Of a DNA stretch of 7,452 nucleotides, positions 1 through 5,894 are shown in pieces. The notes under the pieces were generated by a model. That model saw only the letters and a list, made by a program, of their open reading frames with translations. It did no database searches and was not told the DNA's origin. The first letter of the stretch is position 1, and the number at the start of each line of letters is the position of its first letter. Position numbers and translations under genes: made by a program. Source of the DNA: Candidatus Brockarchaeota archaeon (GTDB taxonomy: Archaea; Thermoproteota; EX4484-205; DTQO01). The stretch spans positions 1 to 7,452 of the forward strand of contig JAFNJA010000048.1 of NCBI GenBank assembly GCA_017601265.1. Direction: 5' to 3'.

Positions 1-17
1 TACGCTGGAGATTTCGA

Positions 18-30
18 GGAAATACTTTCC
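18..30. repeat. Small inverted repeat upstream of TATA box
   Basis: The two arms GGAAA (18-22) and TTTCC (26-30) are perfectly complementary around a 3-base centre. The element lies about 29 bases upstream of the TATA centre at 53, where an archaeal activator or repressor could bind. A 5-base stem can occur by chance, so a regulatory role is only a suggestion. Confidence 0.3.
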
Positions 31-48
31 AACCTATTTCGCAAAACC

Positions 49-56
49 ATTATAAT
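49..56 (+). promoter_or_regulatory. TATA box for the coiled-coil gene
   Basis: The element reads ATTATAAT and its centre lies about 27 bases before the ATG at 80. In archaea transcription usually begins 24-28 bases downstream of the TATA centre, so the transcript would start at or next to the ATG. This predicts a leaderless mRNA and explains why no ribosome binding site is visible. The spacing is seen in the sequence; the start of transcription is inferred. Confidence 0.7.
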
Positions 57-79
57 GTCTGAGGCGCCCGCAATTTTCC

Positions 80-1069
80 ATGGAAGAGTCCAACGATCCT
101 CCGCAAGGTGGAAACGACTTAGTACTTGGCGAGTACCGTGTGGCCAAAGATCCCGCGGCCGTCCAATGCGGGCTCGATTCGCCAATCCCCTTCAACTGCG
201 GGGACTCTGGAAACGGGTCGAAAAGCTGCGTGGACGAGATCTTCAACGCGCTGAGGGAGGGCTTGGAAACCGCGAATAAAGCTTGCCGCGAACTGTCGAG
301 CCGAAGCTCCGTGTTCCGACAGCAGTACGACGAAATAATCGCCGACCGGGACAAGCTGAAGGAGCAGCTCGGCGCCCTCATACTGGAGTACGAGTTGTTG
401 CAAAAGTCGAAAAAGGAGTGCGAGGAGGAACTGGAGAGGATGAGGGCCGACATCGCCGAACTCCGGATACTGCGGGAGGAGGCGAATAGGCTAAGGTCGC
501 TCCAAACAGAGGTCGAACGGGTCAGGTCGGAGTGCAGGGAGAAGGAGGCCAAGTACGAGGCAGTTTCGGCTGAAAAGGAAAGGTTGAGCGCGGATCTCGA
601 GGAGCTGCGCAAGGCCTACTCGGTCGCCAAGCAGTACATCGATCGAGCCAAGGCCGTCGAGGAGGAGAACAAGAGGCTGAGGATGGAGGTCGAGTCGAGC
701 CTGAACTTGAGGGAAGCAGAAAACCTGCGCCAAGAATTGAAGCAACTGCAAGAATCGAAGATCGATCTCGAAAAATCCCTCGTCGAAAGCCGGAGGAAGA
801 TCGAGGAGCTTAGGAGGCAGAACCAGGAAATGGCGGCCACGGGCCAAGCGATCAGAATGCGCTTAGAAGAGGCCGAAAGGGGGAACAGGAAAGCCGAGGA
901 GGAAATAAGGCAACTGCGCAAACAAATCGAAGAATCGTCGCTCGAGAGGCAAAGGCTCTCGAAATTCGAAAAGGAGTACGAAAGCCTGGCGGAAAGGTAC
1001 GAAGCTCTGAAGTCCGAGCACGAGGCCCTCAAAAAGAGTTTCGAAAAGATGCCCAGGATCGTCATATGA
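80..1069 (+). CDS. Long coiled-coil protein, function unknown
   Basis: This gene encodes 329 residues. Residues 1-60 or so are not helical in character (Pro, Gly and Asn rich) and carry three cysteines spaced exactly ten apart (C30, C40, C50), with C69 further on. From about residue 65 to 325 the protein is rich in Glu, Lys, Arg and Leu, with heptad-like repeats and almost no proline or glycine, as expected of one long coiled coil. No signal peptide, membrane segment or nucleotide-binding motif is visible, so it is not an SMC or Rad50 ATPase although the coil resembles their arms. A cytoplasmic structural or scaffolding role is possible but not shown. The ATG at 80 is preferred because the TATA box is 27 bases upstream, which implies a leaderless message. 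The next gene follows after 122 bases on the same strand. Weak similarity to any coiled coil would be expected in searches and should not be over-read. Confidence 0.85.
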   Translation: MEESNDPPQGGNDLVLGEYRVAKDPAAVQCGLDSPIPFNCGDSGNGSKSCVDEIFNALREGLETANKACRELSSRSSVFRQQYDEIIADRDKLKEQLGALILEYELLQKSKKECEEELERMRADIAELRILREEANRLRSLQTEVERVRSECREKEAKYEAVSAEKERLSADLEELRKAYSVAKQYIDRAKAVEEENKRLRMEVESSLNLREAENLRQELKQLQESKIDLEKSLVESRRKIEELRRQNQEMAATGQAIRMRLEEAERGNRKAEEEIRQLRKQIEESSLERQRLSKFEKEYESLAERYEALKSEHEALKKSFEKMPRIVI

Positions 1070-1140
1070 CGCTCGTTTAGGCCAACGAAGGTCCCGATCA
1101 ATCGGCAACGAACATATCGAGGAGACGCGCCCCGCGATCG

Positions 1141-1170
1141 GCTGGCGCAAGGAAGATAAAGCAGGCGCAA
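1141..1170. repeat. Direct repeat pair flanking a TATA-like element
   Basis: GCTGGCGCAA (1141-1150) and GCAGGCGCAA (1161-1170) match at nine of ten positions and start exactly 20 bases apart, about two helical turns. They flank the TATA-like sequence AGATAAAG at 1154-1161 upstream of the first nitroreductase gene. The arrangement would suit cooperative binding of a regulator that occludes the promoter. The repeat is seen directly; the regulatory role is inferred. Confidence 0.4.
1154..1161 (+). promoter_or_regulatory. Weak TATA-like element for nitroreductase 1
   Basis: AGATAAAG lies about 34 bases before the TTG at 1192 and 43 before the ATG at 1201. It is a poorer match than the other boxes in this window. 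If it is used, transcription would start near 1184 and leave a leader of about 8-17 bases. Confidence 0.35.
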
Positions 1171-1191
1171 CTTCCGCGCCGTCGAACTCCA

Positions 1192-1716
1192 TTGGACGTC
1201 ATGGAAGCCATAAAAACGAGGAGGAGCATCAGGCGCTACGCGGACCGCGAAGTCGAACGCGCGCTCGTAGTGCAGGCGCTGGACGCCGCCCGGCACGCTC
1301 CTTCTGCCAGCAACATCCAACCTTGGGAGTTCGTAGTTATTACGGACACAGGCACAAAGGAGAAGCTTTCGCGGGTGCACAAGCACAGCGCTTTCCTGAA
1401 GGGGGCGCCAGTGGTCGTAGTCGTGCTCGGTAACGAGAGGCTGTCGGAGCACCACTTCCCGGTCGATTGCGCCGCGGCCATAGAAAACCTGCTGCTCGCC
1501 GCCCACGGTTTGGGCCTGGGTTGTTGCTGGGTCGCGGTGTACTCGACAAGGAGCACGGAAAGGGAAGAGGCGGTGAGGGGCGTGTTGGAGGTAGGCGAGG
1601 AGTACAGGATCGTCGCCATGGTGGGAATGGGGTACCCAGGCGAGGTGCCGAAACCGAGGAAGATGAAGGAGCTTGACGAGATAGTGCACTGGGGCTCATT
1701 CAGGAGTCCTAATTGA
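1192..1716 (+). CDS. Nitroreductase-family FMN oxidoreductase (paralog 1)
   Basis: This is a 174-residue member of the small single-domain nitroreductase family, proteins that usually bind FMN as dimers and use NAD(P)H to reduce a substrate that cannot be deduced here. Visible hallmarks are the N-terminal RRSIRRY (10-16, FMN phosphate contact region), APSASNIQPW (36-45), a hydrophobic strand APVVVVVLG (72-80), GLGLGCCW (106-113) and GYPGE (147-151) before a conserved PKPRK tail. The length fits the family's short form. The start is taken as TTG at 1192 because MDVMEAI then aligns with MEVFEAI of the second nitroreductase at 3518-4027; an ATG at 1201 is the alternative. It has two adjacent cysteines (C111, C112) where the paralog has Thr-Cys. 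The gene is followed by a 400-base stretch without an intact gene and then the convergent aminotransferase gene. The family assignment is firm and the substrate is unknown. Confidence 0.9.
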   Translation: MDVMEAIKTRRSIRRYADREVERALVVQALDAARHAPSASNIQPWEFVVITDTGTKEKLSRVHKHSAFLKGAPVVVVVLGNERLSEHHFPVDCAAAIENLLLAAHGLGLGCCWVAVYSTRSTEREEAVRGVLEVGEEYRIVAMVGMGYPGEVPKPRKMKELDEIVHWGSFRSPN

Positions 1717-1755
1717 AGCATCCATAAGGCGGATCATCGGACCGGCCGGAGCAGG

Positions 1756-2094
1756 TCACCTGTACTTGCCGCACTTTTCAAACGTCCGAACCATGGCTCG
1801 CAGGTTCTCGATCTTGGCGTCTGCTGGCACCTCGTCGCCTGTGAACATGACATGCCTTCCCAAGCGCGCCTTTGGGAGCTGCCAGCTCGTCCTCGATCAC
1901 ATTTCGGGAGCTGCCGTTTCCACCGCATCCTTCCCGTACCGTATCCTTCTGGCATGTTGCTCCTAACGCCGACTCCCAACCGGTCCGCCCAGCACCCTGA
2001 ACGAGAACCTGTCGTGTATGGGGGGTGAAACTGGCAAAGTCGAGTCGGGGGTCTTCAGCTCGACGGCGACCATGAACCTTTCGATCTTGCCCAT
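1756..2094 (-). pseudogene. Decayed gene of about 112 codons with two internal stops
   Basis: No intact gene fills 1717-2117, but on the minus strand one reading frame runs from an ATG at 2094 to a TGA at 1756-1758. It is interrupted in the same frame by TAG (1963-1965) and TGA (1897-1899). The three pieces look like protein: the first (43 residues) begins MGKIERFMVAVELKTPD, the middle contains GKDAVETAAPEM, and the last contains HVMFTGDEVPADAKIENL and ends EKCGKYR. The frame begins 23 bases after the stop of the aminotransferase gene, on the same strand, as a second gene of an operon would. I do not recognise the family. The VPADAKIENLRAMV stretch loosely recalls the C-termini of uroporphyrinogen-decarboxylase-like methyltransferases, but that is weak. 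Alternatives are a genuine 43-residue protein (1963-2094), sequencing errors, or chance openness in GC-rich DNA. Confidence 0.45.
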
Positions 2095-2117
2095 CTCCGT
2101 CGCATTCTCTACCCAGC

Positions 2118-3353
2118 CTAGTTTCTGGGCAGGAGGCTGGCCACCTTGCGGACAGCCTCCGAGATGTCGTCTATGTCGCCCTCGGAATAGAACTCGTTAA
2201 TCCAGACGGTGCACATCTCCCTCTCCACCCGCTCGGCGTTAGGGCACAGCCCTTCGTCGTAGCTCACCATCTTCCCCTCCCTAGCCGTGAACGGGTAGCC
2301 GGAGGAACCGTAGGTAACGCGCTTCTGCAGCATCTCGTACAAGTAAAGGGGTTTGCCGGGCCACGCCTTGCCGGCCGGAACGCCCTCCGCGACCAAAGCC
2401 TCGACGAACTTGTCGCGCGACAGCCCCTTCTCGCCGTCGACCCTGATCGGGTAACCCCAGTACCTGTGGTCCACGCCGCCGGCGCGTTCCGGCGGGTATA
2501 CGCCGTCCAACCCTTTGATCGACTCCGTGAGCCTGTCTCCCAGTTGCTGCCTCCTCTCAGCCACCCACCTCAGCTTCTTGAGCTGCGCCAACAGCACCGC
2601 TCCCTGGAGCTCCGTCATGCGGTAGCAGGGGGCGAGGAAGGCGTACCTTAGGCGGTACCTCCTGTCCTCGGTCCAATCGCACCCCTTGTCGGCGAAAAGG
2701 TCGGCCCTCTTGCCAAGCTCCTCGTCGTTGGTTATCGTGATCCCGCCGTCGCCGCAAGTCATGTGCTTCGATTGCTGGAAGCTGAACGCTCCTAGGTCGC
2801 CGATAGTGCCTGCAAGCCGGCCTTTGTAGTGCGCGAAATGCGCCTGGGCGCAATCCTCGATCAAGCGCAGGCCGCGCTTCTTCGCGATCGATAGGAACCG
2901 GTCCATGTCGGCAGGCTGCCCCCAGCAATGCACGACTATGATTGCCCTAGTCCTTTCAGTGATCTTTTTCTCCACGTCGTCCGGGTCGAGGTTGCAGGTT
3001 CCAAGCTCGACGTCCGCGAAAACCGGTATGCAGTTTTGGAGAAGGATGGGAGCCACGGTTCCCATGTCGCTGACCGGGGTCGTTATGACTTCGTCGCCGG
3101 GCTCGAGGTTTAGCGCGCCCAAAGCGACGTGTATCGCGGAAGTTCCGGAGTTGGAGGCGGTGGCGTGCTTCACCCCGTAAAGGCTCTTGAACTCGGAGAG
3201 GAACTGGTACACCTTCCTACCCGTAGCGAAGAACAAGTCCTGGGAGTCCAGGGCCTCGATCACCTGCCGCGCCTCCTCCAAGCCGTACGCCTTCCTGTTT
3301 GGGAAGGGCGACCTCCTGACAGGGGTGCCGCCTTCTATGGCCAGCTTGCTCAT
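2118..3353 (-). CDS. DegT/DnrJ/EryC1/StrS-family PLP aminotransferase
   Basis: This 411-residue protein is a fold-type I, PLP-dependent enzyme of the sugar aminotransferase family. Members usually move an amino group from glutamate or glutamine to a keto sugar, keto-cyclitol or nucleotide-linked keto sugar. The start MSKLAIEGGTPVR and the following FPNR are typical. SNSGTSAI (68-74) forms the phosphate-binding turn, PVFADVE (110-116) and IEDCAQAH (165-172) carry the aspartate that contacts the PLP ring nitrogen, and SFQQSKHMTCGDGG (191-204) contains the Schiff-base lysine, K196. The length is normal. ATG 3353 is preferred over an upstream in-frame GTG at 3383, because the TATA box at 3399-3407 would start transcription near 3377 and GAGGGAG (3363-3369) sits 9 bases before the ATG. 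The substrate cannot be read from sequence; cell-surface glycan or aminocyclitol chemistry is possible. No sugar dehydrogenase or glycosyltransferase lies nearby, and the downstream partner appears decayed. Confidence 0.9.
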   Translation of the reverse strand: MSKLAIEGGTPVRRSPFPNRKAYGLEEARQVIEALDSQDLFFATGRKVYQFLSEFKSLYGVKHATASNSGTSAIHVALGALNLEPGDEVITTPVSDMGTVAPILLQNCIPVFADVELGTCNLDPDDVEKKITERTRAIIVVHCWGQPADMDRFLSIAKKRGLRLIEDCAQAHFAHYKGRLAGTIGDLGAFSFQQSKHMTCGDGGITITNDEELGKRADLFADKGCDWTEDRRYRLRYAFLAPCYRMTELQGAVLLAQLKKLRWVAERRQQLGDRLTESIKGLDGVYPPERAGGVDHRYWGYPIRVDGEKGLSRDKFVEALVAEGVPAGKAWPGKPLYLYEMLQKRVTYGSSGYPFTAREGKMVSYDEGLCPNAERVEREMCTVWINEFYSEGDIDDISEAVRKVASLLPRN

Positions 3354-3362
3354 CTCAACCCG

Positions 3363-3369
3363 CTCCCTC
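3363..3369 (-). promoter_or_regulatory. Ribosome binding site deciding the aminotransferase start
   Basis: On the minus strand this reads GAGGGAG, nine bases before the ATG at 3353. It supports that ATG over the GTG at 3383. It is one of the few Shine-Dalgarno-like sites in a window where other genes look leaderless. Confidence 0.5.
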
Positions 3370-3398
3370 TTGACAACCGCCACAACCGTTCCGGGCGA

Positions 3399-3407
3399 GT
3401 TATATGC
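3399..3407 (-). promoter_or_regulatory. TATA box for the aminotransferase gene
   Basis: On the minus strand this reads GCATATAAC. Its centre is about 50 bases before the ATG at 3353, so the mRNA would have a leader of about 25 bases that contains the GAGGGAG ribosome binding site. Two ACAACCG copies (3373-3379 and 3382-3388, 9 bases apart) lie between the box and the gene, around the predicted transcription start. Confidence 0.6.
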
Positions 3408-3517
3408 CCTGTGGGAGGGCTGGGAACGCCTTTTCCAGGCTCGATGGCCGAGATCGCCCGTTCGGCCGGGTTCTCACGCTAAAGGAAGGGGATTCTCGAA
3501 GCTGGCCAAAGCGCACT

Positions 3518-4027
3518 TCATGCGGGGTAAGGGCGGCCGTACTCTTCCGCGAAGAAGACCTCCCCGATGGCCTTCCTCCCCCTCGCGTTTGGGCTCTCCG
3601 CGGGATAACCCAAAGGAATGAGGCATATGACCGACGATTCTTCCGGAATCTTCAAAATCCTCTTCACCTCGGGCTCGCTGAACGCTCCTACCCAGCACGT
3701 CCCGAGTCCGAGTTCGGCCGCCTCGAGGCAGACGTGCTCGGCAGCTATCATCGGGTCCTGCTTGTACCACCTCGACTCTTTCGATTCCCCTATGACCGCG
3801 ATCACGACTGGGGCTTCGGCGACGAACCTTTGGTCGTTCGCGGCTTTCGCTATCTCTGCCCTCCTGCCAGCGTCCTTGACAACCACGAACCTCCAAGGCT
3901 GCCTGTTTCCGGCCGAAGGCGCTAGCCTTGCCGCTTCCAACACCCTGAGAAGGGCCTCCTCGGGGATCGGGTCGGATTTGTACTTCCTGACGCTCCTCCT
4001 CTTCGCGATGGCTTCGAAAACTTCCAT
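3518..4027 (-). CDS. Nitroreductase-family FMN oxidoreductase (paralog 2)
   Basis: This 169-residue protein belongs to the same small nitroreductase subfamily as the gene at 1192-1716. It shows RRSVRKY (10-16), APSAGNRQPWRF (36-47), APVVIAVIG (72-80), GLGTCW (107-112) and GYPAE (140-144), all at almost the same residue numbers as in the paralog. It should bind FMN and use NAD(P)H; the natural acceptor is unknown. ATG 4027 is chosen for alignment with the family, but a GTG at 4036, in frame and three codons upstream, lies about 28 bases from the TATA box at 4061-4067. A leaderless start there would give VKRMEVFEAI and is a real alternative. The gene is divergent from the GH3-type gene, and a 9-base inverted repeat brackets its promoter. 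About 110 bases separate its stop from the aminotransferase TATA box, so the two minus-strand genes are probably transcribed separately. Confidence 0.9.
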   Translation of the reverse strand: MEVFEAIAKRRSVRKYKSDPIPEEALLRVLEAARLAPSAGNRQPWRFVVVKDAGRRAEIAKAANDQRFVAEAPVVIAVIGESKESRWYKQDPMIAAEHVCLEAAELGLGTCWVGAFSEPEVKRILKIPEESSVICLIPLGYPAESPNARGRKAIGEVFFAEEYGRPYPA

Positions 4028-4052
4028 CCTCTTCACCGCGCACAAAGCGATC

Positions 4053-4092
4053 CGTTCCCGTTTAAAAGAATTGCCAATCCGGGACGGGAACG
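4053..4092. repeat. Inverted repeat bracketing the nitroreductase 2 promoter
   Basis: CGTTCCCGT (4053-4061) and ACGGGAACG (4084-4092) are perfect reverse complements of each other. The arms are 31 bases apart centre to centre, about three helical turns. The TATA box of the minus-strand nitroreductase abuts the left arm inside this element, in the intergenic region shared with the divergent GH3-type gene. This is a plausible operator for a dimeric regulator or a pair of dimers. The symmetry is observed; binding is inferred. Confidence 0.5.
4061..4067 (-). promoter_or_regulatory. TATA box for nitroreductase 2
   Basis: On the minus strand this reads TTTTAAA. Its centre is about 28 bases upstream of GTG 4036 and 37 upstream of ATG 4027. 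The predicted transcription start, near 4036-4039, leaves little or no leader. Confidence 0.55.
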
Positions 4093-4178
4093 ACGAATCG
4101 GTTCCGGACGAGGTTTGGGAGGCAAATGGCCGCGCCGAGTCTAGGAGCAAAAGGATTTGAACGCCGCCCGAGGCGCGG

Positions 4179-5321
4179 TTGAGCGCATTGGAAGTTGGCT
4201 GGCTTTCAGGAACGGGCCCTTTTCTCGAGTCTTGGTACGACTCGCTCAGAAACCCGAGGGAAGCGCAGCAAAGGACGCTCGAAAACCTTTTGTCTGGTTA
4301 CAGAAAAACCCGCTACGGCGCGGGATTTTCGGCCTCCGAAATCTCAAGCATCGAGGATTTCAGGAAAAAGTTCCCGATCGCCGGTTACGACTCCTTCCTG
4401 CCTTATTTGGATGAGGTTGCGGAAGGGCGGCACGAGGAACTTCTTCCGGAACCAGCCAAGGGTTGGGTGATGACGAGGGGGACGACGGGGCCCCCGAAGC
4501 TTTTCCCGGTTACCGACACCCACCTTGGCCAGATTCTCCGTTGCGGATCGAGGGCCGTCCTCAACTACGCCAGGAGAAAGGATAGTTTCGAGATATTGTC
4601 GAAACCCGTGCTCAACCTGTCCTTCCCTTCGAGGGTAGGCCAAATCAAGACTATCGATGGAAAGGCCGTAAGCTACGGTTACAGCTCGGGAACCTACGCA
4701 AGGTTGAACCCGGGCATTGGAAGTTTCAAGCTCGTGCCGAGCCAGGAGGAGGTTGATTCGCTTGGAAGCGGAGGCGGGGGAGTCGGTTGGACCCGCCGCT
4801 TCGAACTCGCCTTCGAGAAGGCGAAAGGGCTTGACGTCGGGGCGTTGATTGGGGTCGCGCCCCTCATGGTGTCCTTTGCGCGGTACCTCCGAAGGACCAG
4901 AGGTTTCTATCCCAAGAAGGTTTGGAACGTGAAGGCCTTGTTCTGCACGAGCGTGCCCAAGATCCAGGTCAAATACGCGCCCTACCTCAAAAGGTTGTAC
5001 GGGGACGCGGACGTGGTGGAGATCTACAGCGCCACGGAGGGGGTGTTCGCCCAGCAGCTGGACGAGCTCCCTTACGTATCCCCGAACTACGACTCCTACC
5101 TCTTCGAGGTCTCGACTTCAAAGGGATTGAAGATGCTTCACGAACTCGGGAGGGGCGAGTGGGGGAGGGTTATAATATCGTCTTGCGTCTTTCCCAGGTA
5201 CGACATAGGCGATTTGGTGGAGTCTTTCGGGAGAAACTGCTTCAGGATAATCGGGCGCGCAAAAGCTAGCACGATCCTCGAGCACGTGCTGCACAGGGCG
5301 CTGACTTGGTGGCTCTTTTAG
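4179..5321 (+). CDS. GH3-type acyl-adenylate-forming enzyme, short form lacking the C-terminal lid
   Basis: This 380-residue protein resembles the GH3 family, enzymes best known in plants that adenylate a carboxylic acid and join it to an amino acid. Archaeal and bacterial relatives have mostly unknown substrates. The N-terminal YDSFLPYLDEVAEGR (70-84) matches the GH3 pattern ahead of the ATP-binding loop TRGTTGPPK (99-107). YSATEG (283-288) and RYDIGDL (340-346) correspond to the A5 and A7 motifs of ANL-type ligases, and RIIGR (356-360) to the hinge region. The protein ends 20 residues later with LTWWLF. Typical GH3 proteins run to over 500 residues with a lid domain after the hinge, which is absent here. 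A glycine-rich loop lies at 197-204. The frame opens after a stop at 4158, so TTG 4179 is the earliest start, with GAGG (4170-4173) just upstream; TTG 4188 is an alternative. A PaaK-like CoA ligase is a less likely reading. Confidence 0.8.
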   Translation: MSALEVGWLSGTGPFLESWYDSLRNPREAQQRTLENLLSGYRKTRYGAGFSASEISSIEDFRKKFPIAGYDSFLPYLDEVAEGRHEELLPEPAKGWVMTRGTTGPPKLFPVTDTHLGQILRCGSRAVLNYARRKDSFEILSKPVLNLSFPSRVGQIKTIDGKAVSYGYSSGTYARLNPGIGSFKLVPSQEEVDSLGSGGGGVGWTRRFELAFEKAKGLDVGALIGVAPLMVSFARYLRRTRGFYPKKVWNVKALFCTSVPKIQVKYAPYLKRLYGDADVVEIYSATEGVFAQQLDELPYVSPNYDSYLFEVSTSKGLKMLHELGRGEWGRVIISSCVFPRYDIGDLVESFGRNCFRIIGRAKASTILEHVLHRALTWWLF

Positions 5322-5854
5322 CGCGGCCTCGGGCTCCTCCTGACCGCCGCAGCGATGCCGACTATTATGATCAAACCGAGCATTATGAGCACCAAAGGCC
5401 ACGATTCCCTCAGCTCGAGCAGGGTGGAGAGGCCAAGCGCGCCAAGGATCAGGCCGCCGATGAGCAGGCCCAGCGCGGTGCCTTTGAAAGCTTCGGAAAA
5501 GTACCTCGCGGCGGCCCAAATTATCAATATCAAGCCCATGCCGAGCAAGAAGTAACCCCCGAAGTTCCGCCAAGGTATGACCCTGTTCTGGGCCAGGTAC
5601 ATGATGGTTCCGAGGAGGATGAGTATGAGCCCGCCTATGACGGCGCCGAACCGGTCCTCGTGTTTCTCCTCCTTCTCGCGCTTTTCGGCCTTCTCCTTTT
5701 CAGCTTTCTCCTTTTCGTAACGTTCCCTCCTCTCGCGGCTTATCGCCCCCTCCTTAGGCGGAGGGGGAGGCGGCAGCTCGACGGCGGATCCGCATTTCTG
5801 GCAGACGAACGTCCCTTCCGGGAGCTCGGCGCCGCAACTTTGGCACTTTGGCAT
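5318..5854 (-). CDS. Zinc-ribbon membrane protein with four transmembrane segments
   Basis: This gene encodes 178 residues. An N-terminal zinc ribbon (C4, C7, C18, C21, two CxxC pairs) is followed by a run of six prolines (28-33). A highly charged Lys/Glu/Arg helix with a near-repeat EKEKAEK follows (about 40-67). Four hydrophobic segments then occupy roughly 69-87, 98-117, 126-145 and 152-170, and an Arg-rich tail ends the protein. The hydrophobic half has the repeated G-x-L-hydrophobic character of small LiaI/LiaF-like membrane domains, but I cannot name a family. The ribbon is expected in the cytoplasm; its partner is unknown. ATG 5854 is chosen because an upstream in-frame GTG at 5887 would lie inside the TATA box at 5886-5894. 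The stop codon interlocks with that of the convergent GH3-type gene, giving a 4-base overlap. Similar zinc_ribbon-plus-membrane proteins are common in archaea and usually uncharacterised. Confidence 0.85.
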   Translation of the reverse strand: MPKCQSCGAELPEGTFVCQKCGSAVELPPPPPPKEGAISRERRERYEKEKAEKEKAEKREKEEKHEDRFGAVIGGLILILLGTIMYLAQNRVIPWRNFGGYFLLGMGLILIIWAAARYFSEAFKGTALGLLIGGLILGALGLSTLLELRESWPLVLIMLGLIIIVGIAAAVRRSPRPR

Positions 5855-5885
5855 CTTCGGACGGCTCTCCTCGAACCGATGCGCC

Positions 5886-5894
5886 ACTTAAACC
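5886..5894 (-). promoter_or_regulatory. TATA box for the zinc-ribbon membrane protein gene
   Basis: On the minus strand this reads GGTTTAAGT and abuts the stop codon of the uronate isomerase-like gene (5894-5896). Its centre is about 36 bases before the ATG at 5854, so the leader would be about 10 bases. It suggests that this gene has its own promoter despite the 39-base gap to the upstream gene. Confidence 0.55.

Noticed and set aside
34..612. A 192-codon serine-rich open frame on the minus strand
   Set aside because: It is the reverse-complement shadow of the Glu/Lys/Arg-rich coiled coil, with low-complexity serine content and no family features.
1094..1105. Short inverted repeat CCGATCAATCGG upstream of the first nitroreductase gene
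   Set aside because: The stem is only five bases, lies far from the TATA-like element, and is likely chance in this composition.
616..1689. A 357-codon open frame on the minus strand across the coiled-coil and nitroreductase genes
   Set aside because: It is antisense to two well-supported genes, spans their intergenic region, and its translation is rich in Ser, Leu, Arg and His without any recognisable motif. Such frames are expected opposite GC-rich coding sequence.
1766..1966. A 66-codon plus-strand open frame in the region between the nitroreductase and aminotransferase genes
   Set aside because: It lies opposite the decayed minus-strand frame, which reads more like protein, and has no promoter or ribosome binding site.
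1756..2094. Stop-codon recoding (pyrrolysine at TAG or selenocysteine at TGA) as an explanation for the interrupted frame
   Set aside because: Two different stops would both need recoding in a short unknown protein, no SECIS-like hairpin is apparent, and a neighbouring gene uses TAG as an ordinary stop. Gene decay is simpler.
3418..3445. Imperfect hairpin between the second nitroreductase and the aminotransferase promoter
   Set aside because: The arms contain mismatches and no T-run follows, so neither a terminator nor a structured RNA can be supported. No tRNA T-loop signature was found here either.
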